64,000 bases of DNA from Eutreptiella sp. 'Long Island Sound 2002' (Eukaryota; Euglenozoa; Euglenophyceae; Eutreptiales; Eutreptiaceae), in contig OZ038385.1 of the NCBI GenBank assembly GCA_964036045.1, positions 63,765,670 through 63,829,669 on the forward strand, in the 5' to 3' direction. The notes beneath the pieces are model-generated. The model was not told the DNA's origin. It worked only from the letters and a program-made list of their open reading frames with translations, and did not search any database. Each line of letters opens with the position of its first letter. Positions within the stretch are counted from its first letter, which is position 1. Shown here one piece after another: positions 24,471 to 35,133 of the stretch. Made by a program: the position numbers and the translations under genes.

Positions 24471-26230
24471 TTGCGCTGCGCAAGCGGCCTAGAGAGCCAT
24501 CGCCACCACCAACACCGATGCCGGTCTCGCCGCCAAGCAAAGCGCATGAAATCCCCGCCCCTCCTTGGCGCGGGCCCAACAAGCCACCGCCTAGTCGCCC
24601 CTCTTGCTGGTGCACCACAAGGAGCACCCGTGGCGGCAAATGTATTTCCTTCACAAGGAACAAACGACGCGATAGTACGCAGAGGCACAACATGCGGTGT
24701 GCCGGCCGTCCTGGTCGGTGGACTTTTGCACACTACACCTCCGCCAGCGGCACATGGCCGCATACCTGGAGGCGCGGTCCACGGTCCCTCTGTTCGTAAG
24801 TTTGGTGTGCTATTCAAATGGAGGTCTTGAGACACTCTTTTTCACCATGAGTCAGTGGCACGCCTTCTCTACCGCCCCCCCAAGCCACGGAAGTTGTGTA
24901 AGTCAAGCCGTTTTTTTTTCGTTGTTTGGCGTGCGCACATAGTGAGCAGCGGTACAACCGCACAGCAACGGTTGGAGGTAGTGCATTCTTTTCATGGCAA
25001 AGAAAGCTGATTGGGCTCAACATGACCTGGACGTGGAGTGTTGGATGCCATGGGGCGGGTGTACCCTAGACAATGGACGAAATCATCGGCCGCTAGAGGA
25101 CCTTCGCCTTGAGCCCGGTCGGGTGTGAGACCCATGGCTCCTGTGGGGCATTGGGACCGTGCACAGCAAGCTTCCTCCCTTTGGAGCACCTGAAGTTTTC
25201 ACAACCCCAATTTTAGGGTTCAACGTGTTGTGTTTAGATTTTGGATCGGCTTGTTGGCACGTGTTGGAAGTGTTGAGTTTGTTAGGCTCCCCAAGGGTGC
25301 CCTCATCTAGATCTTCAAGCAGCGGGATTTGGGTTCAATATCAAGGTGTGGCGTAGCAGTGTGAGGAGGGAAATAACTAGGTATGGGGTTTCCATTCTCA
25401 CTGTGGTTGGTGATGGCAAAATGGAGCAAGATGTGTTGGTATACTATTCGCTTGCGATAGGCCACCATAGGTGGAGTTGGTGTGTGTCAAAGAGTGCTCA
25501 GAAGTTTTTTTCGCAGTGGGTTATTAGAAGTTCTCCATTGGAGTGCTTCATGCCCCACAATACGCAAGCCAAAACCCTCTGCTAGTTTCCTATGTTGCAG
25601 CTACATCACTTCTTTAAGGTCTATTTTTGCTTTGCACTCTGCCCCATGGGGGGGGATAACCGCCACAAAAGAAATGAGATGGCATTTTAGTGGACACTTC
25701 TACTGTCATTAGAAAATAGTATTAAGCCCAAACTTTGTCCCTTAGTGGTGCGTGTAGGAAAAGAATACTCTACCCCCAGGGCACACCTCCACCACGACCA
25801 TGACATGAGTACGGCAACCACCGCATGGCACTCAAGGACAAAGTGGACACGGAGGTGGACGATTTGGACCTGGACGGCGATGGGGATCAGGAGGTGGACA
25901 CCTTCTGTGCTTGCATTTCTGAAAGGAGATGGCAATTTTGCAAGCAAACACTTTGCAACATGAACCCTTAACCAGTCCATGTACTGTTAGTCGCCATAGA
26001 CCAGCCGTGGCCAGGAATTCCACAGATGGCCTTTTGGAGGCCCATAGTGTATTTGGTAGACACATTGTTGTGCTGGTGGCTGTTGTCTGCACAAGGTGTC
26101 GTCAAGGAAAGGGATTTCCAAAACCATTGCAGAAGGCCCTGGGTGCAACACATGGCATGCACAACCTACTGCATATCCCTGTTCATACACTCATCTCACC
26201 CAGCTATCACATCTGCTGAAGCAATACAAC
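24471..26230. other. Intergenic, no gene seen
   Basis: Open frames here are short, overlapping and without recognisable domains. 25790-25910 has a GGAC/GTGGAC-rich stretch. Confidence 0.4.
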
Positions 26231-26677
26231 ATGACCCGCATGCCGCTTGCTATTGCTTTGGTTCTCATGCTGCTTGGCTTGGTCAGCATTGATGCCTCCA
26301 GGTGTGGAGTGGACTGGGAGGCAGCATACAAATTGTGCTCCAACACTCCATGTGAAGAGAACGATGAACCATGCCCGGATGGAGAGAAGTGCTTCAAGGT
26401 AGCAGACCCTGATCCATGCACTCCCAATCGATGCGGCAAGAGTTGGGAGGACGCCAACGAAAACTGTGGAAACACAAAGTGTGGCGAGGATGATGTACTT
26501 TGCCCAGAGGGACAGTCATGCTTCAAGCAGTTGGCTCCATGTGGGAAAGTTGGCCGATGTGGTACGTCTTGGGATAAAGCCAATGCTGACTGCAAGAAGG
26601 CCACATGTTACCTAAGTGCACAGTGTGCCGATGGTGAAGCGTGCTATGCTGATGTCCAGGATACCTGTGACGAATAA
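26231..26677 (+). CDS. Secreted cysteine-rich protein with three repeats
   Basis: A single-exon frame of 148 aa. The start at 26231 is chosen because MTRMPLAIALVLMLLGLVSI is a typical signal peptide, probably cleaved near DAS-RCG; the longer frame upstream lacks one. The mature part holds three copies of a module of about 37 aa: CG-x2-W-x2-A-x3-C, then spaced Cys, then CP-x-G-x2-CF. The copies start at RCGVDWEAA, RCGKSWEDA and RCGTSWDKA; the third ends CADGEACYADV. Regular Cys spacing implies a disulfide-bonded extracellular or cell-wall protein. Similar modules occur, as far as I recall, in secreted proteins of algae and oomycetes, sometimes next to carbohydrate-active domains. I cannot assign a ligand. 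Confidence 0.75.
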   Translation: MTRMPLAIALVLMLLGLVSIDASRCGVDWEAAYKLCSNTPCEENDEPCPDGEKCFKVADPDPCTPNRCGKSWEDANENCGNTKCGEDDVLCPEGQSCFKQLAPCGKVGRCGTSWDKANADCKKATCYLSAQCADGEACYADVQDTCDE

Positions 26678-27560
26678 GGTTTCGGATGTCTTGGGCTACC
26701 AGGTTTGGCCCACATTGCGTTTACACAACTAAAGTGTTTGTTTGAACTTCCCTGCTGTGGCGGACATAGTTTATGGCCTGCAACATCTGTTCACATCTCA
26801 GGATGGAGATGATGGTTGCACTTCCACTGCCTGGGAAATTCTGCTGTATACTTTTTCAGCCACAGGAAAGGGGATGGTTTTGTGCTGTACAGTCATGTTG
26901 CATGAACAATGGTTCCAGTATATCAGTGATGTACATGCCTGATTTACCCCCAGTGTGCCACACAGATTGGTTGAGGCCCAACAGAATGTCATATCATGGG
27001 CTCTGTCCCAAACGGGGTGGTACTCATTTTGTGTGTGCAACTGCAACTGCAACTAGAATCAATGCCAAGCAGAGTGCAAGAGATGCCGCCGTCCTGGTCA
27101 ACTCCTGCACAGCATGAAATGTTTTTGTGCAGCTGGTACCCCACATCGCCAGTCACTCAATGGTCAGTACTTGTGATCTTGGGCCCTCGTGCCCCAGAAC
27201 ACACGCTGCAGGGTTGCAATGGTTGCTGTTGCAGAGGCTGCTGCACTCCTTGGTGTGTCGCAGTCTCTTCGATCCGATGTTGTTTTCCATGGACGGAAAT
27301 GATTTGCTGAGCCTCATCCAAATGTTGATTGACATCTGATTGTTACCATTTCGCTCAAATCCACGTCATTCCACTTTGTGTGAAGCTCCATGACCCATTG
27401 TCGAAGCACATTTCAGGAACGTCACTTTTATGCCTTCATTGCACTGTGGTTGTTATATGAATTTCCAGATGCTGCACAGATTCCACAGGATTAGGTGAAT
27501 AGATGGTATGGTGCTGGCATTTTATTCTAGTATCTGCAAATTCATGTTTTTTCACCACCC
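26678..27560. other. Intergenic, no gene seen
   Basis: Region downstream of the secreted protein. No domain-bearing frame or RNA gene was recognised. Confidence 0.4.
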
Positions 27561-27564
27561 AGGT

Positions 27565-27930
27565 TTAGGGTCTGTAGTGAAACCTAGTAGAAAAAAATTT
27601 ATGAAAAATTTTTATTTTTTTACTAGGTAACAGTTCACTAGGTTCACTAGTTTTTTACTAGGTATTGAGAACCTAGTAAAAAAACAGTTTTTTTTTTTAC
27701 TAGGTTTCGGAACCTAGTAAAAATTTTTTTTTTGTTTTTACTAGGTTTCAGAACCTAGTGAAAATTTTTTTTTTTTACTAGGTTACTAGGTAGCCACCTT
27801 GCCCACTTGTGGGCCACCTCTGATTCTGCCCCCCGCTCTGAAGCGGTGGGGACCCCCCAGGCGGCAGGGGTTATGTAGCCAGCTTGCCCACTTGTGGGCC
27901 ACTTCTGATTCTGCCCCCCGCTCTGAAGGG
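27565..27930 (+). repeat. ACTAGGTT hairpin array plus two 'GTTATGTAGCCA' units
   Basis: A second copy of the composite at 21515-22850. It has the GTCTGTAGTGAAACCTAGT start, hairpins TTTTTACTAGGTT-x4-AACCTAGT (27600-27790), then two units containing GTGGGCCACTTCTGATTCTG and CAGGGGTTATGTAGCCAG. The shared order suggests a single mobile or amplified unit. Confidence 0.8.
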
Positions 27931-28154
27931 CTAGAGGAGTGGGTTGACAATGTGGTGATCTCTGTGAGACCGTGGGTGGTTGTGCTGGCCTCGAGAGGCG
28001 GGGCTTTTTGTGTGGTGCATGAGAGTGCGATGGAAACATGCACTTGCGGTGCCTGTGTGTATGTGTTCTGTTGTCATAGCGTGCGTGTTCGTGTGCAGAT
28101 GTATTTCCATCTTGCTACCAACCAATGATTCTGCTGTTTCTTGGTGCTGCTTTC

Positions 28155-28307
28155 AGAAATCCAACTTCTATTGGGTTTGGAGGCTCAGCATCAGGTAGTG
28201 CACTACCAGAAAAGAACATTGGACGTCTCTTTGAGGAGACCAGGAGAGGTCAGGATGGTATAGCCAAGAGGGTCCTGAGGCTCCGAGGTCCTGAGGCATT
28301 GCGGTGA
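28155..28307 (+). CDS. Possible 3' terminal exon of an unknown gene
   Basis: After a TGCTGCTTTCAG acceptor, a frame of about 50 codons reads RNPTSIGFGGSASGSALPEK, then a basic helix-like NIGRLFEETRRGQDGIAKRV, to a TGA at 28305-28307. Composition is protein-like, but no partner exon or domain was recognised. Confidence 0.25.
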   Translation, partial: RNPTSIGFGGSASGSALPEKNIGRLFEETRRGQDGIAKRVLRLRGPEALR

Positions 28308-30170
28308 TCAGTCATTGTTCACCGGATTGGTTTGGGCCCCCTGGTCCTTTACTTGCCATGATGTGTGTGCATAATTGGCCCTTCCCACGGGCTGGCAGGT
28401 AACATGGAGAGCAAAATCCTTTCCTTTCCTGGCCTCCCCTTGCCTCCCTCATCACTCCCTCATCTACCTTGAAAAACCAGCCAGTGCATTGTCTCCCCCA
28501 CGATGCGTGCACGGTATGCACATAGTAGTAACCAGTCAAGGTTGGTTGCATGTGATGGCTCTCTATCGTGTTTAGTTTGCGGAACATTTGAATGATATCT
28601 GAATTGAACTCAGAAGGTACTACCTCCACGCGCTTGATCAAGGGAGTGCTGTCAGCGAGGTACGAAAGAGGGATGGGCGCTAGTGGGGGTGTATGGATGG
28701 AGCGTCATTTCTCATTATTTCAGACCAAGAGGGCTCAGGGGGTCTGGGGATATTTTCGTTTTCAGATGAGGTTCAGTGGATGGAGAGATTGCAGAGTCAA
28801 TGCCAGCGCACATGTCACAAACAGACAGAGTTTTGAGTATAAAGAAGAGCAAATTTCACAACACATAACCAACTCAAAAACAAATCAAACAGCCAAAAAC
28901 TTACCACAATGGACTAAAAGCTTCGAACCACTTTTAGCGTTTTGGACGTTTGTTGATGAATCAGATGACTGTGTGGGATAGTTATGGAAAATTGTTGAAA
29001 GCCATGGCAAGACGCAGGCCCTGCCATTTCCTGGATATGGGTTTGTTGATGGGCGGTTGACGGGGCACACCCCCTTTCTGCTGCATACCCCTCGATTTTT
29101 GTTGTGACTGGCAGAGGGGGTGTAACGGACCGATGCAGATTCTGGCAGCCAGAGCCTTCGACATGTCGTCCCCGACTCCTTCAGGGAACAGTCTGCACAA
29201 AGTCGGCGACCCCCCCAGCCCCCTTTTACGGATGTATGTTCTCTGCATTGTGCCGTGCGAGGGTTGCATCAGGATCTATCGACAAAATATCACCTCTAGG
29301 GACGGACACTGCACATGGACACACAGAGTGGGTCGGCTACATGTGTGGCACGGTGGTGGACACACGTCGCGTCAGGAACCACTCGTGTTGCACCTTGCTG
29401 AAAGGGTGCTAGGTTTCCTTAGGAGCCAGAAAAGGTGGCGCAGGATCTTTTTTTTAAGCGACACACGCAAATGGTGCCCTTTGAGAAGTCACTTGCCCCA
29501 CTCTACTTTTGGCTGCAAGGTGCCAAGACGGGGGAGAGTGGGTCACGCACTCCAAAGGGGTCAGCGCAGGCCGATATCTTAGCAGACACGCGCATGCGTA
29601 GCGCGAGGGGTCAACAACAAACATTTTTTCAGTTTATTCATCCGCTGTTCACATGTTGTATTGTCGCGATGGGTGAGGAGGGTGCAGGGACAGGGTACAG
29701 GGCAGGGCAGAAATGGTGGCAATATGTTGCCTCCTCAAGAGGCAGTCAACACGATTTGCAGCCTCAGCAGAACATTGCATCATGCCAATGGTGAGTGGGA
29801 TGGGCACATGCATACCCCCATGACGGGGGAATACCAGGGATGTCAATAAAAACGGGGTTATTTTTCGGTGGTTATTTTTTGGTGGGGGGGTTGGGGGGTG
29901 GGGAGGTGGTCTAGCTATCTGTCACTGAGTGACAGATAGAGAGTGACAGATGGAGATGATAGCCACTGTCGATAACAGTTACATGTACAGTGGCATTTTG
30001 TTACAAACTACCGTGTCTGTTTCAATCCTTTGTCTATTGCTTTCCTGCTGCGGGTGTCCCTTTGTTTCTTGGTGGTGCACAATGCTGTCAAGGGTAGTTG
30101 ACAAATGCCTTGCACAACTGAGCGTGGAGCTGCTTTGAGTGTCTCATACGGTACCAGCAGTGGCTCTGGG
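28308..30170. other. Intergenic, no gene seen
   Basis: Open frames here lack recognisable domains. 29918-29960 has inverted and direct copies of CTGTCACT/AGTGACAG. Confidence 0.4.
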
Positions 30171-30173
30171 TGT

Positions 30174-30212
30174 GACAGTGACAGTGACAGTGACAGTGAC
30201 AGTGACAGTGAA
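30174..30212 (+). repeat. (GACAGT)n microsatellite
   Basis: About six tandem copies of the hexamer GACAGT. The related AGTGACAGAT unit occurs 230 bp upstream. Confidence 0.9.
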
Positions 30213-30839
30213 TAGGGGCACAATACCAGAAGGCATTGAAGGATGCAAGTGCATGCAACGGATTGCTAGACACGGCTTGCAGGACATTGGACCTTGGCGC
30301 CCAGGACATTGGGACAGCAACAATGTGACAGTATTTTCCAGCATGACTGAATTTCATGTGCAACACCCATGATTTGTCCGGTGTCGCATGTTCCAGGTGG
30401 GGCCATGTTTGTTGGTATCTGCCACTCGTCACTCGTCACGCTGGAGGGGGGGGGGGGTTATTGACATCCCTGGGGAACACTACCCTCTGGTGAAAGCGCT
30501 CTCTGGAAGAGGCAGCCCCACCATTGCCTTGACCAGTGGAAGAAGTATGCGTTGCCAGTCATGTCCTCTTGTGGAGCTTCGCCTTTGCATCACTGCTTGT
30601 TTCTCCTTGTGGTGCCCGCGAAGTACGCTCTTGTCAGAGAAACAGGAGGTGTTGTTTCCATAAAATTCAGTGCTTTCACCGTTGTTCTGGTAAATTGGGG
30701 GGTATCTTTCCTTTCAGATGTTCTGAACGACAAACGGCAGCTGTGACATGTGATTGAGACACCATTATCGCTTACGCTACTCTAGGAAACCGTTAGGAAG
30801 AAACACTTGTCCCTCTTTTACCATTTCTTCCATGTCCAG

Positions 30840-30976
30840 GTACGTAATACGGCATGATTGGGTCGCCTCCGGGAATTTCTGCTCCCCCCCCTGCTCTGCA
30901 CGCCCCTAATGCAGCAGTGTTGCTGTCTCCCCTCCCAATTCTGTGCCTCTGCCTGCACCTTTTTGCCTTCTTCCAG
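30840..30976 (+). other. Probable 5'-UTR intron of the kinase gene
   Basis: A strong donor, CCAG|GTACGTAA at 30840, and a pyrimidine-rich acceptor, CCTTCTTCCAG ending at 30976, lie just upstream of the kinase ATG at 31002. This implies a non-coding first exon ending at 30839. Confidence 0.5.
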
Positions 30977-31001
30977 CAACACACGTTTTAAACATTCAAG
31001 C

Positions 31002-32423
31002 ATGGCTCCCGCTCCAATGAGCACTCCGATCGAGTGGACCCTCACCTCCAATGAAGATTGGCGGAGCATCCAACTGCCGCGGCAGTACACGCCGCTGTCA
31101 TTGCAGGGGGAGGGTTCGGGGGGAGAAGTCTGGGTGTGCAACGATACCTTGCAGAACGTTCAAGTGGCGATCAAGAAGTTCTATGGGCTTGACCCTGCAG
31201 AACCCACTTTTCGCTTTGTGACGGCCCGGAAGGTGTGTCGTGAATTGCTGACCTTACGGCATCTGCAGCGCTGCCCCAACATTGTGAAAGTTGTTGGGGC
31301 TTTTGGCCTTTCGCAGAAAAGCCCCACAACCATGTACACTGTGATGGAATTCATGGAGTCGGACCTGGCGGCCTGCATTCGATGCAAAGGGCTGCAGTCG
31401 ATGGCCTGCATTCAGTACATCATGATGCAGGTCCTGCAGGGGGTGAAGTACATGCACGAGTGCGGCATCGTTCACCGTGACCTCAAGCCGGCAAATATCC
31501 TTGTGAAGGAGGACTGCACAGCCAAGATCGCGGATTTCGGGCTGGCCCGTCATTTGCATGTCGACTGCGACGTGTGCGCGATGCACAAAGACCTCACGCA
31601 GCACGTTGTCACGCGGCCATACCGCGCTCCAGAGGTTGTGTTGCGGCTGCCGTACGACGCAGCAATCGACAATTTCGCCGTCGGCTGCATTTTGGGGGAA
31701 ATGCTGTACAGCCTGCCCTTTACCGAAGAGGAGCTACGCCACAAATTCGACATCGCGTTGTTCTATGCGACCGACCCGTGGCAGCAGCTGCGGTTGATGA
31801 TTGGCCTGGTCGGCGCTCCCTCGGAGGAGGCGTTGGCGGACGTGCCGTGGCAGCACACACGACAGGGGCTGCGGAATCTGCAGCCCGACACGACGAAGTT
31901 TGTGGAGTTCTTCCAGCGGATTGAGAAACAAGGCTTTGCAGTGTGTAGCAGCCTTTGGGATGAGACTGACGGGCAATGGCACACTGCCGAAGAGTGGGTC
32001 CAGTGCACACGGGTGGCGGAGGAGCTGACTCGGGCACTATTGCAGTTCAGCCCGAAGCAGCGCTGCACTGCCGCCCAGGCGCTGCGGTCCCCTTTCGTCG
32101 CTGGCTACGTTGACATTGAAGAGGAAAGGGCAACGCCGCCTCCGCTACACTTTGATGCATCATTTGAGAGTCTGTCTGATGCCGAAGTGTATGACCTGTT
32201 GGGGAAGGTGGTCGCCAACAACAATCCCTCCGCGGCAGTGCGACGAGCCGGAGAGGGCACGTCCGGTGGTCCGATGCTCCTCGATGCGCCAACGGGGGAC
32301 ACGGCGCAGAGCCTGTCTTCATTTGGAATGGAGACTAGTTTGGAGCCTGTGCACGTGGCCTCCCAGGCATTGAGTTTTGAGGATTTATCTTTCAGGCCTT
32401 CAATGGATGTTGACCCTTCCTAA
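31002..32423 (+). CDS. MAPK-like serine/threonine protein kinase
   Basis: A single coding exon of 473 aa from ATG 31002; an in-frame extension back to 30858 looks like UTR/intron. Kinase features in order: Gly-rich loop GEGSGGEV (36-43), VAIKK with Lys58, alpha-C Glu81, catalytic loop IVHRDLKPANIL (Asp160, Asn165), DFG at 178-180, activation loop with TQHVVTRPYRAPE, then the VGCILGEML helix and an insert of about 30 aa before the C-lobe end near 367. The RAPE sequence and CMGC-type insert place it near MAP/CDK-like kinases. MAPKs carry TxY in the activation loop; here it is T199-Q-H201, so the usual tyrosine is missing. The usual D-x-W-S motif reads DNFAVG. A tail of about 105 aa is Ser/acidic-rich. 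Substrates are unknown. Confidence 0.88.
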   Translation: MAPAPMSTPIEWTLTSNEDWRSIQLPRQYTPLSLQGEGSGGEVWVCNDTLQNVQVAIKKFYGLDPAEPTFRFVTARKVCRELLTLRHLQRCPNIVKVVGAFGLSQKSPTTMYTVMEFMESDLAACIRCKGLQSMACIQYIMMQVLQGVKYMHECGIVHRDLKPANILVKEDCTAKIADFGLARHLHVDCDVCAMHKDLTQHVVTRPYRAPEVVLRLPYDAAIDNFAVGCILGEMLYSLPFTEEELRHKFDIALFYATDPWQQLRLMIGLVGAPSEEALADVPWQHTRQGLRNLQPDTTKFVEFFQRIEKQGFAVCSSLWDETDGQWHTAEEWVQCTRVAEELTRALLQFSPKQRCTAAQALRSPFVAGYVDIEEERATPPPLHFDASFESLSDAEVYDLLGKVVANNNPSAAVRRAGEGTSGGPMLLDAPTGDTAQSLSSFGMETSLEPVHVASQALSFEDLSFRPSMDVDPS

Positions 32424-33800
32424 GACTGGCTTTCAGCCCTTGGTAAACACACACGACACATGACGCAAACTGTCCGCATACCCCCCCCCCACACCTCTTG
32501 CGAGAGCAATGCCTTTGTCAGAACAACAGGAGGTGCAGGTTCCGCAACTTAAGGGACCATGTCCTACTTTGCCCTTTATAAATGCCCCACACTTGGTGTT
32601 GTTTGTGTCAAATTGTGGGAGTTGAGTGTTGTTGTCGCCGGGCAGGGGGCTACCTTTACTCCGAACATCCCCAACCTCCTGCATCGTGCCCCTGTTGGGC
32701 ACATGGCACTGCGCCATGCTGGAAGTGGGGGCCCTGGCGCGCAGAGGACACAGGTCACCTCCACCCTGTACCCGGTACCTTGTGAGGCTGTCTTCGGGAT
32801 ATGTCCCTTCCCCTTCGGGTGATGGCACTTCAAAGGGTGCTGGGTACACCGCTCCTCTGCTGCAAAACACTTGTGCCCTCCTGGCCACCCTCGATTTTCT
32901 GCCCGTAAATCATGTTGCCCTGTCTGGCACTGGGTTCAAACGCCCCCCCTTACCCCAAGACAGGCCCTCACACTCCTTCATTCCTCTCACAGGGCATTGG
33001 TCTGGACCAGCCCATGCTGTGAGGGATCGTTGCTGTGCCAGGCGGCGGCCCAAATGTGGGGCACCAAGGCACCCCCTTGTGCAGCGATGCGCTTGTGCCG
33101 TTGTGGCGATTTGATGCACGCGGGGTGACATCCGCCTTGTGGGTAGATCCTCGCCGTGCATCCGCCCTACTCTCTCAGTCCTCATTGGCAGTGTCCTCGA
33201 GAGGGGGCTGGGGATGTCGAGCACGCCGAGCCCTTGCAGAACCTCATGGCTGTCTGGTGGTTTCACGGGGACGCAGTTTCTGGGCAACGGTTTTTTGTTG
33301 CACGGCAACTGCTGTTGTCTTGACTTGTTGGGGTTCGGGACGGCCACACTATGGCCAGCAGCACGCGGCCACTGTTGCCTTGGTGTATGAGTCGCAGTTC
33401 AGGAGTCGCAGTGCCCTACAGTGGCTGTGTTGGTATATGCTTTGATGAGGCAAGGTAACAGTCAAAATGTGTCGGGTGTTGCCGTACCAGTGATGGGGAT
33501 GCGCAGTACTGTGGGAGAACAGGCCATGTGCACGATTCAGGAGTCTGTCGGCACCCTCAATTCTCCTTTTCCACACACACAGTCAACTGTGTCCCGAGCT
33601 TGGGAGGCAGGGACATGGGGAATGCCGTGCACGCAGTGCAAAATTTTGTATGTCGGTAACCACCCGAACCCTGGTTTCGGTCCTTTTGCGGAGGTTTGTT
33701 GTTCCATAACAAGGTTTTTTCAAGTCCTATGCGTTCGGGATATGAATTCATTTTCACCTATCTTCACCCGATGGTATCCATTTCACCCACTTCCACGCTC
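32424..33800. other. Intergenic, no gene seen
   Basis: Region downstream of the kinase. Overlapping frames in all phases lack domain signatures. Confidence 0.4.
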
Positions 33801-33805
33801 CACCG

Positions 33806-33912
33806 TGGCCCCTCGAGTTGAAGTTAAGGACTCCCATGCTTTGGCGTGGCCCCTTGAATTGGGGTTAAGGACTCCCATGCTTTGGCGTGGCCCCTCGAGT
33901 TGGGGTTATGTC
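33806..33912 (+). repeat. Short tandem repeat, about 47 bp unit
   Basis: Two full units and one partial unit of GGACTCCCATGCTTTGGCG then TGGCCCCTCGAGTTGGGGTT. Confidence 0.85.
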
Positions 33913-34124
33913 TCGGAATCCTTTCCATCTCCGCGCCATCATCGTCACTCACCTTCAACGGATGTGTCCCATTCACACCCATGGGCTCCTCTTCCCATTG
34001 TCGTTCGCCATCGCTGAAGAGACCCGAGACGTTGCGCCCCCTTGGATCCCAAGCTAAGTGTACATCACCACCTCCGAGATCAAAGCCATGGCCCCCCAAA
34101 CACTCCAAGACAACGGTCGCCAGA

Positions 34125-34225
34125 CATGTATTAGAACGGCAGTACACCGTAGGAGGAGGGGGGGTACCCCCCCCTGGACCCCCCTCCCCCCCCCCCCTAG
34201 ACCCCCCTCCCCCCCCCCTCCCCCC
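34125..34225. repeat. Small poly-C/poly-G repeat ending in TTCTAATGTG
   Basis: ATGTATTAGAACGG at the left and CCCCCCCTTCTAATGTG at the right form short inverted ends around long G and C runs. A related copy lies at 35040-35133, and one end recurs at about 63745-63800 (ATGTATTAGAATGG). It could be a very small MITE-like element. Confidence 0.5.
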
Positions 34226-34314
34226 CTTCTAATGTGTGATTGAACACCTGATCGGCCTGTTGCTGTCACTGTAAAGATGAGACGCGGTGTCAACTGACAC
34301 TGTGCTCTCTGTAG

Positions 34315-34488
34315 GTCCTCAAGCGTCAGAGTGATTCTGACAGTGACAGCCCTGCATATTACTCAGACCCAGACTCTCAGTCCAGTGGTGGGGATGTCAG
34401 CAGTGTGGACACCAGTGGCACAGATTACTCCAGCTCTTCCGATGGACAGTGTGATACGTCTTCCGAGGAGAGTTCTGATGCCGAGTAA
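34315..34488 (+). CDS. Probable terminal exon: Ser/Asp-rich acidic tail
   Basis: After the acceptor CTCTCTGTAG (ending 34314) a 58-codon frame runs to TAA at 34486-34488. It begins VLKRQSDSDSDSPAYYSD and continues as a Ser/Asp/Glu-rich tail ending SSEESSDAE. The start is basic and the remainder is acidic with many casein kinase II-like sites. The rest of the gene was not found, so this could also be a chance frame. Confidence 0.35.
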   Translation, partial: VLKRQSDSDSDSPAYYSDPDSQSSGGDVSSVDTSGTDYSSSSDGQCDTSSEESSDAE

Positions 34489-34859
34489 CCCGGACCTGAA
34501 TGACCCTGTGTGTACCTGAGTGAACCTGAATGAACCTGTGTGTACCTGAGGGAACCTGGCGCTTGCATTGTATTGCAGATTCACCATCCAGAGACATGCG
34601 GGTGTGCTTTGCAAAGAAAAGGGTGAGCAGAAATGGACAGCCGAACCACCAGGACCCATTTACAAAAATTGGTCCTGCTGGTCTCCCACCCCAGTACTAA
34701 GTGGGCTTGACTTGCCTTAACCTCTGAAATTGGGCAGGGTCACAGGCCCTTCTCACACTGGCAGAGTTTGTGAACACTGTGGTCAACAACCTATAGAGAA
34801 CTTCTGGGAATTTTTTTTTGGATAACATGTCATGCTATGAACCTTGGGATGCATGGGAT

Positions 34860-34945
34860 AAGCAGTTCTGTCTGATAGGTGAGTGGTAGAACAGTGCGCT
34901 GCAGGTTTACAGGTAGCTGGTTCAAACCCCACCGGAGGCATTCTT
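34860..34945 (+). repeat. tRNA-derived SINE-like segment
   Basis: TAGGTGAGTGGTAGAAC (A-box-like) and GGTTCAAACCC (a good B-box) lie about 40 bp apart, as in an RNA polymerase III promoter. The stems do not pair well enough for a tRNA, so a SINE head is more likely. Confidence 0.45.
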
Positions 34946-35039
34946 TTGCTGGTGATGATGTCCCACAGATTTTCGTTTTTTTGGGTGCCATTGCCATCTT
35001 CGGCAGAAAAAAAAAGATTTTTCCCAATTTTTTGCCGGA

Positions 35040-35133
35040 CACCCTAGGAGGAGGGGTGTCCCAGCCAGACCCCCCTCCCCCCCCCCCCCTCCAGACCCCC
35101 CCCACCCCCCCCTCCCCCCCTTCTAATACATGG
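35040..35133. repeat. Poly-C repeat related to 34125-34225
   Basis: It shares TAGGAGGAGGGGTG, GACCCCCCTCCCCCCCCC and the end TTCTAATACATGG with the copy about 0.9 kb upstream. Confidence 0.6.

Noticed and set aside
34860-34945. Functional tRNA gene
   Set aside because: A and B boxes are visible, but the acceptor and T stems do not pair; a SINE head fits better.
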